A DNA stretch of 64,000 nt from Fibrobacter sp. UBA4223 (GTDB lineage: Bacteria > Fibrobacterota > Fibrobacteria > Fibrobacterales > Fibrobacteraceae). Location of the stretch: NCBI GenBank assembly GCA_002382975.1, contig DFTB01000014.1, forward strand, positions 19,229 to 83,228, given 5' to 3'. How positions within the stretch are numbered: the first letter of the stretch is position 1; every line of letters starts with the position of its first letter. A model generated the notes under the pieces. The model made no database searches. It saw only the letters and a list, made by a program, of their open reading frames with translations, and was not told the origin of the DNA. Shown piece after piece: positions 32,621-41,252 of this stretch. A program made the translations under genes and the position numbers.

Positions 32621-34915
32621 TTACTTTTCGAAAGGAACCAGTTCCACGCGGCGGTTCTGCTTACGACCGTGCTTGGAGCCGTTGCTGGCAATGGGCTTTT
32701 CGTCGCCGAATCCAACTGCACGGAGACGGTCAGATTCAACACCCTGCTGGATGAAGTAATCCACCACGGCCTGAGCGCGAGCCTGAGACAGTTCCTTGTT
32801 CTTTTCGGGCTTACCCACGTTGTCGGTGTGGCCCTGGACTTCCAGGTTGGCCGACGGAATCTGCTTCAGGAGAGCCACGATGTCATTCAAGGTGCCGTAG
32901 CTGTCCTTGGTGAACTTGGTGGAGTTGGTCTGGAACTGGATACCCTGTTTCAGCTTGTTCAGGTCCTGCTTCTTGTTCAGCGGGCAACCCTTGGCATCAA
33001 CCTTCACACCTTCGAGGGTGTAGGGGCACTTGTCCTGATGGTCGGGCACGCCGTCGTGGTCAATGTCCATCGGGCAACCGGTGCTGTCCACCTGAATATC
33101 CTTTTCGGTGTTCGGGCACTTGTCAAGGCCGTCAAACACGCCGTCCCTGTCGGTATCGATGGGGCAGCCCGTGCTGTCAACCACGGTTCCTTCCTTGGTG
33201 TTCGGGCACTTGTCCAAATCGTCGGACACGCCGTCCTTGTCAAAGTCAGAGACGCAACCCGTGCTGTCTACGGAAGTGCCTTCCGGAGTGTTGGGGCACT
33301 TGTCCATAGCATCGGGTACACCGTCCTTGTCGGCATCGGCAGTACAACCGGTGCTGTCCACAGGAGTGCCGGCCTTGGTGTTCGGGCACTTGTCCTGAGC
33401 GTCGGGAACGCCGTCGCCATCGCGGTCGCCTTCGCAACCTTCAAAGTTCACTTCAGCTCCTTCCGGAGTGTTCGGGCACTTGTCCAGATCATCGGGAACG
33501 CCGTCCTTGTCAGTGTCGGCGGCACAACCCGTGCTATCGACCTTGGCGCCGGCCTTGGTGTTGGGGCAGCGGTCATCGGCATCGGGGATTCCGTCCTTAT
33601 CAAAGTCGCTTTCGCATCCGGTAGCGTCAATCTGGCGGCCTTCCTTGGTGTTCGGGCACTTGTCCAGGCCATCGGGAACGCCATCCTTGTCGCTGTCCAT
33701 GGGGCAGCCCACAGAATCAACCGTCACGCCGGCCGCGGTATTGGGGCACTTGTCCGCACCGTCAGGAACACCATCCTTGTCGGTATCCAGGGGGCAGCCA
33801 TCCACATCAACGGTAATGCCAGACAAGGTATGCAGGCACTTATCCTTGACATCGGGAACGCCATCCTTGTCTTCGTCCTTCTGCTTGGAACGGTCCTTGC
33901 CGTCAAAGCGCCAAACGAGAGAGGCAGTACCGGCATAGAGCGGAGTCGGAGTGTAGTAATACGTGCTTATGTTGTCGTTTTCGCCAGAGAACGTGAGCTT
34001 GTAATCCTTGCTGTGTTCCATTTCCTTGTCGCCATCGAAGGTGAAGTTCCTGAGGGCGCGCACGGCAACATCAAGACCCATAGCGAAGTCGATGTTGAAG
34101 GGCAGGTGGAAACGGAAACCGGGGGTCAACAACATGGGGTCAACCAGGGGGCTGCGAGGATATCCGGTATCTTCGACGCGGAATTCGCCGGAGAATTCAA
34201 CAAAGGCATCCATGAAGTCAAAGGGCATGACATTGATACCCGTACCATAGGTCATTGTCACCGGCAGGTCGTGATCAACCGTATAAACGATTCCGGCATT
34301 GCCGTTCCAACGGACGGGGATGCCTATGTTCACGAAATCCAAGGTAAGGATCAAGTTTCCACCGATACCGAAGGCGTTAGTAGTGAAGGGGTGCGTTTCG
34401 CCCTTGCTATTCAGGTACCAGGCATGGCGGGGACGCACACCGGCGGACTCTTCGCCAGAAGGTACGTAGGCATCAACCTGGATGGCTGCCGTAAACAGTC
34501 TCTTTTGGCTGTCGAAAGGCATACGGACCTTGAACCACACGTTCAAGTCACCACGGCTAGTAGTCCACATGTTGTTGGCGCCAGAAGGGCCATCGGACTT
34601 GGCATGTTCGTAGTAAAGGGGCAGATTCAAGCCCAAATCCACAAACTCGTAAAGGCCCACGGAGGCGTTCACGTTGCCAGAAAGAGACGGAGCCCAGTCA
34701 TTAAAACCATAAGTCTTGCCATTGGAGGTATAGTTACCGCCACGGCTCAAGGACCAAGCGTCGAGAGCGATATTGCCACCCGTACCGATAGAGAATCCAA
34801 GCTGGCCATTAGTCTTGGTATTGTACTGATGGATACCATCAGAGCCACCCTGGATGCCCGCCTGCGCGAACGCGAGGCTACATGCCAAAAGCGACAGAGT
34901 TATTATCTTTTTCAT
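32621..34915 (-). CDS. OmpA-family protein with thrombospondin type 3 repeats
   Basis: The 764-residue protein starts with a signal peptide (MKKIITLSLLACSLAFAQAG). About 330 residues of barrel-like sequence follow, then about ten thrombospondin type 3 repeats of some 30 residues, each with DxDxDGVPD and DKCPNT and ending in GC, which bind calcium. The last 120 residues are an OmpA domain (LEVQGHTDNVGKPEKNKELS, ARAQAVVDYF, NRRVEL) that grips peptidoglycan. It is a major outer-membrane anchor type common in the FCB group. AGGGGA precedes the start. Confidence 0.93.
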   Translation of the reverse strand: MKKIITLSLLACSLAFAQAGIQGGSDGIHQYNTKTNGQLGFSIGTGGNIALDAWSLSRGGNYTSNGKTYGFNDWAPSLSGNVNASVGLYEFVDLGLNLPLYYEHAKSDGPSGANNMWTTSRGDLNVWFKVRMPFDSQKRLFTAAIQVDAYVPSGEESAGVRPRHAWYLNSKGETHPFTTNAFGIGGNLILTLDFVNIGIPVRWNGNAGIVYTVDHDLPVTMTYGTGINVMPFDFMDAFVEFSGEFRVEDTGYPRSPLVDPMLLTPGFRFHLPFNIDFAMGLDVAVRALRNFTFDGDKEMEHSKDYKLTFSGENDNISTYYYTPTPLYAGTASLVWRFDGKDRSKQKDEDKDGVPDVKDKCLHTLSGITVDVDGCPLDTDKDGVPDGADKCPNTAAGVTVDSVGCPMDSDKDGVPDGLDKCPNTKEGRQIDATGCESDFDKDGIPDADDRCPNTKAGAKVDSTGCAADTDKDGVPDDLDKCPNTPEGAEVNFEGCEGDRDGDGVPDAQDKCPNTKAGTPVDSTGCTADADKDGVPDAMDKCPNTPEGTSVDSTGCVSDFDKDGVSDDLDKCPNTKEGTVVDSTGCPIDTDRDGVFDGLDKCPNTEKDIQVDSTGCPMDIDHDGVPDHQDKCPYTLEGVKVDAKGCPLNKKQDLNKLKQGIQFQTNSTKFTKDSYGTLNDIVALLKQIPSANLEVQGHTDNVGKPEKNKELSQARAQAVVDYFIQQGVESDRLRAVGFGDEKPIASNGSKHGRKQNRRVELVPFEK

Positions 34916-35063
34916 GAATAAATCCCCTAGATTTATAACTTTAGGGAAAATTATAGCAAAATTTTCAGTTATTACTCACAATATTTTAACTTTGCCCAGG
35001 AATGCCGCGAAATTAAGGCGTTTTAGGCAACCTGAAGGTATTTACGGGAATCAAAACAAGGTG

Positions 35064-35816
35064 ATGTCAAACGATTTGCCCATACTTTCCATCGAAAACC
35101 TGCGTCGGGACTTCAAGATGGGCTCCGAGACGGTTCACGCCCTGCGGGGCGTGTCGTTTGACATTTTTCCGGGGCAGTTCGTGACCATCATGGGTACCAG
35201 CGGGTCGGGCAAGTCCACCATGCTGAACATATTGGGCTGCATGGACAAGCCCACCTCCGGCCACTATATTTTGGACGGGGAACACACCGAAAGGCTTTCC
35301 CGGGACGCCCTGGCCCGCATCCGGGGCAAAAAAATCGGGTTCGTATTCCAGAACTACAACCTGCTAAACCGAACCACCGCCGTCGAGAATGTGGAGCTCC
35401 CCCTGCTTTACAACTCGAGAGTGTCTTCGGCAGAGCGCCGCCGCCGGGCCCTGGAAGCCCTGGATATGGTGGGACTTTCCGACCGCGTGAACCACCTGCC
35501 CAACCAGATGTCCGGCGGACAGCAGCAGCGGGTGGCTATAGCCCGGGCCCTGGTGAACGACCCCGTTATCATTTTGGCAGACGAGGCTACCGGAAACCTG
35601 GACACCCGCACCAGTTACGAAATCATGATGATTTTCCAGGAACTGCACCGGCAGGGGAAAACCATCGCCTTCGTGACCCACGAACCCGACATCGCCACCT
35701 TCAGCGAACGCACCATCACACTCCGAGACGGCCTTGTCAAGAAAGACGAAACCCACGAAATGCAAGACGCAAAAGCCGCTTTCGATGCTTTGCCCCCTCC
35801 AGAGGAATTTGAGTAA
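35064..35816 (+). CDS. LolD/MacB-type ABC transporter ATPase
   Basis: From ATG 35064 the protein has 250 residues. Walker A is [11 protein letters not shown], the signature [19 protein letters not shown], and Walker [25 protein letters not shown] is the switch His region. The sequence is of the MacB/LolD/FtsE group that drives lipoprotein release, antibiotic or peptide export. The open frame begins earlier (34854), but the extra part has no family match. The gene overlaps nothing and is followed by a heptamer array that starts on its last codon, then the permease gene. Confidence 0.92.
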   Translation: MSNDLPILSIENLRRDFKMGSETVHALRGVSFDIFPGQFVTIMGTSGSGKSTMLNILGCMDKPTSGHYILDGEHTERLSRDALARIRGKKIGFVFQNYNLLNRTTAVENVELPLLYNSRVSSAERRRRALEALDMVGLSDRVNHLPNQMSGGQQQRVAIARALVNDPVIILADEATGNLDTRTSYEIMMIFQELHRQGKTIAFVTHEPDIATFSERTITLRDGLVKKDETHEMQDAKAAFDALPPPEEFE

Positions 35817-35873
35817 TGAGTAATGAGTAATGAGTAATGAGTTATGAGTTGTGAGTTATGAGTTGTGAGCAAT
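35811..35873 (+). repeat. Heptamer array GAGTNAT, 9 units, starting on a stop codon
   Basis: Nine units: GAGTAAT four times, then GAGTTAT, GAGTTGT, GAGTTAT, GAGTTGT and GAGCAAT. The first unit consists of the last Glu codon and the TAA stop of the ATPase gene plus T. Confidence 0.85.
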
Positions 35874-35925
35874 GTATAGTGTAAAACGAATAATGATAGA
35901 TGAGTCAATCTTCGTCATCTTAACC

Positions 35926-35953
35926 CCTACCACCTAAAACCTATAACCTACTA
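35926..35953 (+). repeat. Heptamer array CCTANNA, 4 units
   Basis: CCTACCA, CCTAAAA, CCTATAA and CCTACTA, ending 3 nt before the permease ATG. Confidence 0.75.
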
Positions 35954-35956
35954 ACC

Positions 35957-37162
35957 ATGAACCCGTTGACCCTAGCAAAGATCGCCTTACGTGCCCTGAT
36001 GCGTAACCGCATGCGTACCTTCCTTTCGGTGCTGGGAATCGTCATTGGCGTAGCGGCGGTGATTACCATGGTGGCCATGGGCGAAGGGTCTCGCCAGTCC
36101 ATCAAGGAACAGATGACCAGCATGGGCACCAACGCCATCATTGTCATGCCCAACTGGAACAGGCGTGGCGGCGTACAGGCGGAATCTTCCGAGATGTTAG
36201 AAGAAAAAGATGTCATCGCCATCCGAGAAAACGCCACCTACATTAACGGTGTTTCTCCCATGATTACCGTGAACGGGCAAGCCATCGTAGGAAACAACAA
36301 CTCCCCCACCACCCTGAGCGGCATCTCCGCCGATTACCTCAAGATTCGCAACTACGAAATCGAAGACGGCGTGATGTTCGACGACGCTGCCGACCGCATG
36401 GCGAAAGTCTGCGTTATTGGCCAGACGGTGGTGAAAAACCTCTTTGCAGGCGAAAACCCCATTGGCAAGACCATCCGTTACAAGAGCATTCCGCTGAAGG
36501 TCATCGGCACCCTGAAATCAAAAGGCTCTGGAGATTTCGGGCAAGACAACGACGATGTCATCTTCACGCCTTACCAGACCGTAATGCGCAGGTTCTCGGC
36601 CACCACCAACATCCGGCAGATTTACGCCAACTCCATCGGCGAAGGCTATGCCCAAAAGGCCACCGAAGAAATCATGGGCATACTGAAGGAACGCCGTAAC
36701 TGGACCAAGCCCACGGACCCCTTCCGGGTGTTCACGCAAGAAGAAATGATAACCATGGTCACCAGCACCTCGGACATGCTGGCGCTGGTGCTGACCGTTA
36801 TCGCAGGCATTAGCTTGTTTGTAGGCGGTATCGGCATCATGAATATCATGTACGTGTCGGTTACCGAACGCACTAAGGAAATCGGGCTCCGCATGGCCAT
36901 AGGCGCTCGCGGTCGCGACATTTTGATGCAGTTCCTGTTCGAATCAGTGACCATCAGCCTTATGGGAGGCGTCATCGGGATTCTCCTCGGGGTGGCGGCT
37001 TCGCAGATTGTAAAGACGGTTATGGGCTGGCCCATGATCGTGTCGTTTACAAGCGTAATCATCAGCTTTGCCGTGTGCTTTGCCACGGGAGTCTTTTTCG
37101 GATGGTACCCTGCCCGCAAGGCAAGCCGCCTGGACCCGATTGAAGCACTAAGGTACGAGTGA
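35957..37162 (+). CDS. MacB-like ABC transporter permease
   Basis: The 401-residue protein has one N-terminal membrane span (FLSVLGIVIGVAAVITMVAM), a periplasmic MacB-type domain of about 200 residues, and three C-terminal FtsX spans (VIAGISLFVGGIGIMNIMYV, SVTERTKEIGLRMAIGAR, SFAVCFATGVFFGWYPARKA). It pairs with the ATPase gene 140 bp upstream. No ribosome site is seen because a heptamer array runs up to the ATG. An efflux or lipoprotein-transport role is by family only. Confidence 0.9.
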   Translation: MNPLTLAKIALRALMRNRMRTFLSVLGIVIGVAAVITMVAMGEGSRQSIKEQMTSMGTNAIIVMPNWNRRGGVQAESSEMLEEKDVIAIRENATYINGVSPMITVNGQAIVGNNNSPTTLSGISADYLKIRNYEIEDGVMFDDAADRMAKVCVIGQTVVKNLFAGENPIGKTIRYKSIPLKVIGTLKSKGSGDFGQDNDDVIFTPYQTVMRRFSATTNIRQIYANSIGEGYAQKATEEIMGILKERRNWTKPTDPFRVFTQEEMITMVTSTSDMLALVLTVIAGISLFVGGIGIMNIMYVSVTERTKEIGLRMAIGARGRDILMQFLFESVTISLMGGVIGILLGVAASQIVKTVMGWPMIVSFTSVIISFAVCFATGVFFGWYPARKASRLDPIEALRYE

Positions 37163-37233
37163 TGAGTCGTGAGTCGTGAGTCGTGAGTCGTGAGTTGTGA
37201 GTTATGAGTGATGAGTTATGAGTTGTGAGTCGT
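37157..37233 (+). repeat. Heptamer array GAGTNNT, 11 units, starting on a stop codon
   Basis: The first unit, GAGTGAT, is the last Glu codon plus TGA stop of the permease gene. Ten more units follow: GAGTCGT four times, then GAGTTGT, GAGTTAT, GAGTGAT, GAGTTAT, GAGTTGT, GAGTCGT. Confidence 0.9.
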
Positions 37234-37275
37234 GTGGAGTGTGGGATGACATTCCTCGCACCTCGAACCTTCAGA

Positions 37276-37345
37276 CCTAATCCCTAGATCCTAGCCCCTA
37301 AATCCTATCCCCTAACCCCTACAACCTACCACCTATTACCTATAT
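37276..37345 (+). repeat. Heptamer array CCTANNN, 10 units
   Basis: Ten tandem units CCTANNN without interruption, ending 7 nt before the KDPG aldolase ATG. Confidence 0.9.
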
Positions 37346-37352
37346 TCACAGT

Positions 37353-37982
37353 ATGAACCTTCTCGAATTTCTAAAACCGATGCCGGTCGTGGGCATTCTC
37401 CGCGACATTCCCCAGGGCGCCGAAGAGGCCTGCGTAGAAACCGCCGCCAAGTGCGGACTCAAGGCTATCGAGGTCACCATGAACACCGCCGGTGCCACCA
37501 GCATTATCAAGAAGCTCAAGGATTGCGCCGGTTCCTATGGAATCTTGGTAGGGGCGGGCACGGTCCGGCACGAGAGTGACCTGGAAAAGGCTGTAAACGC
37601 CGGAGCAGAATTCATCGTGACCCCCAACACCCGCAAAGAAATTATCCGGCTTTCCAATACCGCAGGAATCCCCATCATTCCGGGAGCGCTTTCCCCTACC
37701 GAGGTGCAGAAGGCCTACGACCTGGGGGCTGCCGCCGTGAAAGTTTTCCCGGTGAATTGCGTAGGCGGCCCCGAATACATCAAGGCCCTGCGGGGTCCTT
37801 TCCGGGACATTCCCTTGATGGCCTGTGGTGGCGTAAACCCGCAAAATGCCAAGGCCTACATGGAAGCGGGTGCAAACCTGGTCTCCTTCGGCGGGAGCAT
37901 CTTTAATCCAACGCTCATGTCAAGTGGCAACTGGGACGAAATAGGCCGACGGCTCAAAGAATTGCTTGCCGCCTGCGCATAG
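37353..37982 (+). CDS. eda: KDPG/KHG aldolase
   Basis: The 209-residue protein is a class I aldolase of the 2-keto-3-deoxy-6-phosphogluconate type: VVGILRDIPQGAEEAC, KAIEVTMNTAG with the catalytic Glu, VGAGTVRHESDLEKAVNAGA, and AAVKVFPVNCVGG with the Schiff-base Lys. It splits KDPG to pyruvate and glyceraldehyde 3-phosphate. No edd gene is near, so it may serve uronic-acid breakdown, which suits a pectin/xylan environment; this is inference. Normal length. Confidence 0.92.
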   Translation: MNLLEFLKPMPVVGILRDIPQGAEEACVETAAKCGLKAIEVTMNTAGATSIIKKLKDCAGSYGILVGAGTVRHESDLEKAVNAGAEFIVTPNTRKEIIRLSNTAGIPIIPGALSPTEVQKAYDLGAAAVKVFPVNCVGGPEYIKALRGPFRDIPLMACGGVNPQNAKAYMEAGANLVSFGGSIFNPTLMSSGNWDEIGRRLKELLAACA

Positions 37983-38002
37983 CGCAATGATCAATGTGCA
38001 AT

Positions 38003-38023
38003 GAGTAGTGAGTTGTGAGTCTT
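38003..38023 (+). repeat. Heptamer array GAGTNNT, 3 units
   Basis: GAGTAGT, GAGTTGT and GAGTCTT, 20 nt after the aldolase stop. Confidence 0.5.
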
Positions 38024-38040
38024 TATAATCGCACCTCACA

Positions 38041-38907
38041 TTACCGTCCGGCGTGCATTTTCTTTTTGCACTCGTACATGGAGGCGTCGGCGCTGTGGAG
38101 CATCTCGTCCATGTCCTTATAGACCTCGCCGGAATAGGCGATGCCGTAGGCAAAGGAGACCTTCTGGTCTACGATGGTGATGTCGCCCACCGCTTTTTGC
38201 ATGCGTTCTGCACAAATTAACGCGCCGGCCTTGTCGGTATCGGGGCAGAGCACCATGAATTCGTCGCCGCCCATGCGGAACAGCACATCGGATTCGCGAA
38301 GCAGGTCCTTGCAGGCCTTGACCACGGCACGGAGCAACAAATCCCCCGCCTGGTGACCAAACTTGTCATTTACCGTCTTGAGACCGTTCAGGTCAAAATA
38401 AACCATGGAGAAGTGCGTCCCATAACGCTTGCTGCGGGAGAACCATTCGCGCAGGGTGTAAATGGCGTGCCTACGGTTATAACTCTGGGTCAGGTCATCG
38501 GTGAGGGAAATGTCGCGCAGGTACTTGAGGGTACGGCAAAGACGGATATGCACGTTGATACGGGCCAGCAAAATCTCGGTAGGCGAATGCTTGCACACAA
38601 AGTCGGAAGCTCCAGCATGGAATCCCTTGGTAATGCTGTCGGAATCTTCCCTGCTGGTGAGGAATATGATAGGCAAATCATCCAGGGCGTGCTTTTCGCG
38701 AATGCGCAGGCACACCTCGTAGCCGTTTAGGCTAGGCATGTTAATGTCCAGGAGTACCAAATCGAAGGTTCCCTTTTCCAATAGGGCAAGGGCTTCTTCG
38801 CCAGAGGTAGCGGCCACCACCTTGTAACCCACCTGGGTCAAAAGTTCCCCGTTCTTTTCCAAGATTTCGGTGCTGTCGTCTACGATGAGAATCTTTTCTT
38901 CTTTCAT
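38041..38907 (-). CDS. Response regulator with GGDEF domain
   Basis: The 288-residue protein begins with a receiver domain: KILIVDDSTE, the phospho-acceptor Asp in LVLLDINMPS, and FLTSRED. A GGDEF domain follows (SLTDDLTQSYNRRHA, FDLNGLKTVNDKFGH, LFRMGGDEFMVL), with the intact GGDEF motif for making cyclic-di-GMP. This is the PleD/WspR-type layout. No RxxD inhibitory site is obvious. No kinase gene is nearby. It follows mqnA on the same strand with a 9-bp gap. Confidence 0.93.
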   Translation of the reverse strand: MKEEKILIVDDSTEILEKNGELLTQVGYKVVAATSGEEALALLEKGTFDLVLLDINMPSLNGYEVCLRIREKHALDDLPIIFLTSREDSDSITKGFHAGASDFVCKHSPTEILLARINVHIRLCRTLKYLRDISLTDDLTQSYNRRHAIYTLREWFSRSKRYGTHFSMVYFDLNGLKTVNDKFGHQAGDLLLRAVVKACKDLLRESDVLFRMGGDEFMVLCPDTDKAGALICAERMQKAVGDITIVDQKVSFAYGIAYSGEVYKDMDEMLHSADASMYECKKKMHAGR

Positions 38908-38916
38908 GTACTCCCC

Positions 38917-39735
38917 CTATAAAAATTCCAAGACTGGCGACTTTTCGACTAGTCCAAGCTTTGCGGCATACCCGAAAAAACACTCCAAGGATTTTTTTCG
39001 TTCGTCTGTAAAATGATAATCTATAATTTTATAGTAATCAAGTAGCGACTTCTTGTCCAGATTCACAGGAAATCTTGAAATCCAGCGGTCCAGGGCGGCT
39101 GCGGGGTCGGCACGGAAGGCCTCAACGCTTTTTTCCGTTTCTTGTAGATATTGCTCCAGAACGGGCCTGATTTCGGGTTCTAGAGCCGATTTTTCGATAA
39201 TCCACGCCCCAAACACAAAAGGCATGCCCTGCCAGTCCTGCCACAGGGTTCCTAGGTCGTAGCTGTAAGGGAACCGACGGCGTTCCGCTTCTTCCAAGGC
39301 CAAGTCCCCGATAAGCAGGCAGGCGTCGTCGGTGGCTTCGGCGGCAAGGCCGCCCGTATATTCGGCACGCACCCGGAAACGTTCCGAAAGCAGAATTTTC
39401 AGCAGGGCCACAGAGGTCTGGCTCTGGGAGGTAAGCCGCACCGTCTTGCCGTCAAGGTCTTCGATGGGGAACCTTGAAAAGAGCTTTACGGAACGGACCT
39501 CAAAGGAGCAAGAAGTACAAAGCCTGGGTGACAAGACAAAGGCGCCCGGTTTCTGGGCAAAGGTAATCGAAGAGGCCGGGGACAAATGAATCGTGCCCTC
39601 CCGGAGTCCCCTGCTGTGCACGCTGGGCGGACCATCTACAAAACGCACGCGGGGGAATTCCTGCTCACGACCCAAAAAGCTGTGAAAGAACGGCGCACAG
39701 ACCAAAAAAGGAATTCGACCCACCAATAAATCCAT
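38917..39735 (-). CDS. mqnA: MqnA-like chorismate dehydratase
   Basis: The 272-residue protein fits the MqnA/MqnD fold, a periplasmic-binding-like enzyme: GRIPFLVCAPFFHSF at the start, RLTSQSQTSVALLKILL, and DLGTLWQDWQGMPFVFGAWI, the last typical of MqnA (chorismate dehydratase). MqnA starts the futalosine route to menaquinone by dehydrating chorismate. PSVHSRGLREGTIHLSPASS aligns with the usual substrate-binding loop. Assigning A rather than D is the less certain part. It shares a transcript with the GGDEF regulator. Confidence 0.78.
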   Translation of the reverse strand: MDLLVGRIPFLVCAPFFHSFLGREQEFPRVRFVDGPPSVHSRGLREGTIHLSPASSITFAQKPGAFVLSPRLCTSCSFEVRSVKLFSRFPIEDLDGKTVRLTSQSQTSVALLKILLSERFRVRAEYTGGLAAEATDDACLLIGDLALEEAERRRFPYSYDLGTLWQDWQGMPFVFGAWIIEKSALEPEIRPVLEQYLQETEKSVEAFRADPAAALDRWISRFPVNLDKKSLLDYYKIIDYHFTDERKKSLECFFGYAAKLGLVEKSPVLEFL

Positions 39736-39818
39736 GGAAAAAAATTAACTTTTGGCGGTGGCATTTTGTAGGCCGCAAAACAATTAACCGAAAAATAAAA
39801 GATATTGGCTAAGGAATA

Positions 39819-40109
39819 ATGGCTGTATTTCACGTGAAAAAGACGTCCCTGGGCGAAGACAAGACCAGTCTCGTTTTCAAGGGCAAGATTATCGAAGGGC
39901 CCATCAGCAAGGGCATGACCATGGAAATCCCCGTTACGGGTGAAGCCGTGATCAAGATGAAGATTTACGATGTAGTCCAGTTCGACAAGCAGAAGGACGA
40001 AGACAAGAAGGTGGGACTGGTGGTTGACTTTTACAACCTGCCCGACGACCTGGAAGTGGTCCAGGACCTGAACATCGCCGACGAAGACCTGAACATCGTC
40101 AACGAATAA
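39819..40109 (+). CDS. Small protein, possibly EF-Tu domain 2-like barrel
   Basis: The 96-residue acidic protein is unfamiliar. The stretch VFKGKIIEGPISKGMTMEIP resembles domain 2 of translational GTPases, where a beta barrel opens with G-x-I-x-x-G-x-I-x-x-G-D/M. AAGGA precedes the ATG by about 5 nt. It has no signal peptide. The upstream neighbour mqnA is divergent; GH5 follows 43 bp on. Function unknown; the barrel idea is a weak sequence impression. Confidence 0.55.
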   Translation: MAVFHVKKTSLGEDKTSLVFKGKIIEGPISKGMTMEIPVTGEAVIKMKIYDVVQFDKQKDEDKKVGLVVDFYNLPDDLEVVQDLNIADEDLNIVNE

Positions 40110-40152
40110 CTTTACGCCGTCAATTCCGGCGGCATAACCAACAGAGCAAAAG

Positions 40153-41229
40153 ATGAAAAAAGAAAGGCTACGGGGAGTGAATTTGGGTGGCTGGTTCAGT
40201 CAGGTAGACTGTATCGAAGAAAAGGACCCTGTAGGTTTTCCGGGACTCGTGCCCCACATCAAGACTTTCCTCGGGGTGGAAGACTTCAAGCGCATCCGCG
40301 AGGCGGGGTTCAACCACGTGCGCCTGCCCGTGGACTACTTCAACCTTTTCGAGACCGACGATGCCAGCAAGCCAAACGAAGAAGTGTTCGGCCTTCTGGA
40401 CAAGGCCCTCAAAGAAATCCAGGCCGCAGACCTGGACGTGATTCTGGACCTGCACAAGTGCCCCGGTCACGACTTTCACCTGGGGTGCTCTACGGAACAG
40501 GCTTTCTTTGCAGACCCAGCCGCCCGTAAAAAGACCTGCGACATCTGGGCCTACATGGCCGAACGCTACAGCGGCGAGTCCCGCGTGATGATGGAACTTT
40601 TGAACGAACCCGCCGGAAGCGATTCCAAGGTATGGGACAAGGTGAAAGACGAAATCTTCTGGGCTATCCGCAAGCACGCTCCCAAGAACACCATCGTGGT
40701 GGGCAGCAACAAGTGGAACAGCGCCAAGGAATTCGAGTTCCTGACCCCCATGGACGACGACAACGCCATCTACAGTTTCCACACCTACACTCCGGTGACA
40801 TTCACCCACCAGGGGGCTGCCTGGATCCAGGACCCGTTCTTCCACATTGAACGTCCCTGGCCCGGCGACTACGCGCCTCCGCAGGGAGATGCTGAAACAC
40901 GCCTGAACGTGGAATACGGCAAGTGGGACAAGGCACGCCTGCAGGCGAGCATCCAGAACGCTCTGGATTTCCGTGCCAAGTACGACCTGCCGGTCAGCTG
41001 CAACGAATTCGGCGTGTATGTGCAGGTGCCCCGCAAATACCAGCTTGCCTGGATGCGGGATTTCCTTGACATTCTGCGTGAAGCCGACGTGGGCTTTAGC
41101 TACTGGAACTACAAGAACCTTGACTTTGGCCTGGTATCAAAGGGCGAGTCGCTGCACAACAACCTTGCGCAGTACAACAACCCGGAACGCCTGGACAAGG
41201 AACTGATGGAGATGCTTGCCCGCGGGTAA
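40153..41229 (+). CDS. Glycoside hydrolase family 5 enzyme, no signal peptide
   Basis: The 358-residue protein is a GH5 (clan A) hydrolase: LRGVNLGGWFSQV at the start, NHVRLPVDYFNLF, LLNEPAG with the acid/base Glu152, and SCNEFGVYVQ with the nucleophile Glu285. The family cleaves beta-glucans, mannans and similar bonds by retention. No signal peptide or sorting domain is present, so it probably acts in the cytoplasm on imported oligosaccharides. It is followed after 23 bp by a CoA-transferase gene. Confidence 0.9.
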   Translation: MKKERLRGVNLGGWFSQVDCIEEKDPVGFPGLVPHIKTFLGVEDFKRIREAGFNHVRLPVDYFNLFETDDASKPNEEVFGLLDKALKEIQAADLDVILDLHKCPGHDFHLGCSTEQAFFADPAARKKTCDIWAYMAERYSGESRVMMELLNEPAGSDSKVWDKVKDEIFWAIRKHAPKNTIVVGSNKWNSAKEFEFLTPMDDDNAIYSFHTYTPVTFTHQGAAWIQDPFFHIERPWPGDYAPPQGDAETRLNVEYGKWDKARLQASIQNALDFRAKYDLPVSCNEFGVYVQVPRKYQLAWMRDFLDILREADVGFSYWNYKNLDFGLVSKGESLHNNLAQYNNPERLDKELMEMLARG

Positions 41230-41252
41230 TTGTACCCACGGGAAGGGCGAAA

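Noticed and set aside
32669..34921. A 750-codon open frame opposite the OmpA-family gene
   Set aside because: It mirrors the repeats of the calcium-binding region; the minus-strand protein has signal, repeats and OmpA domain.
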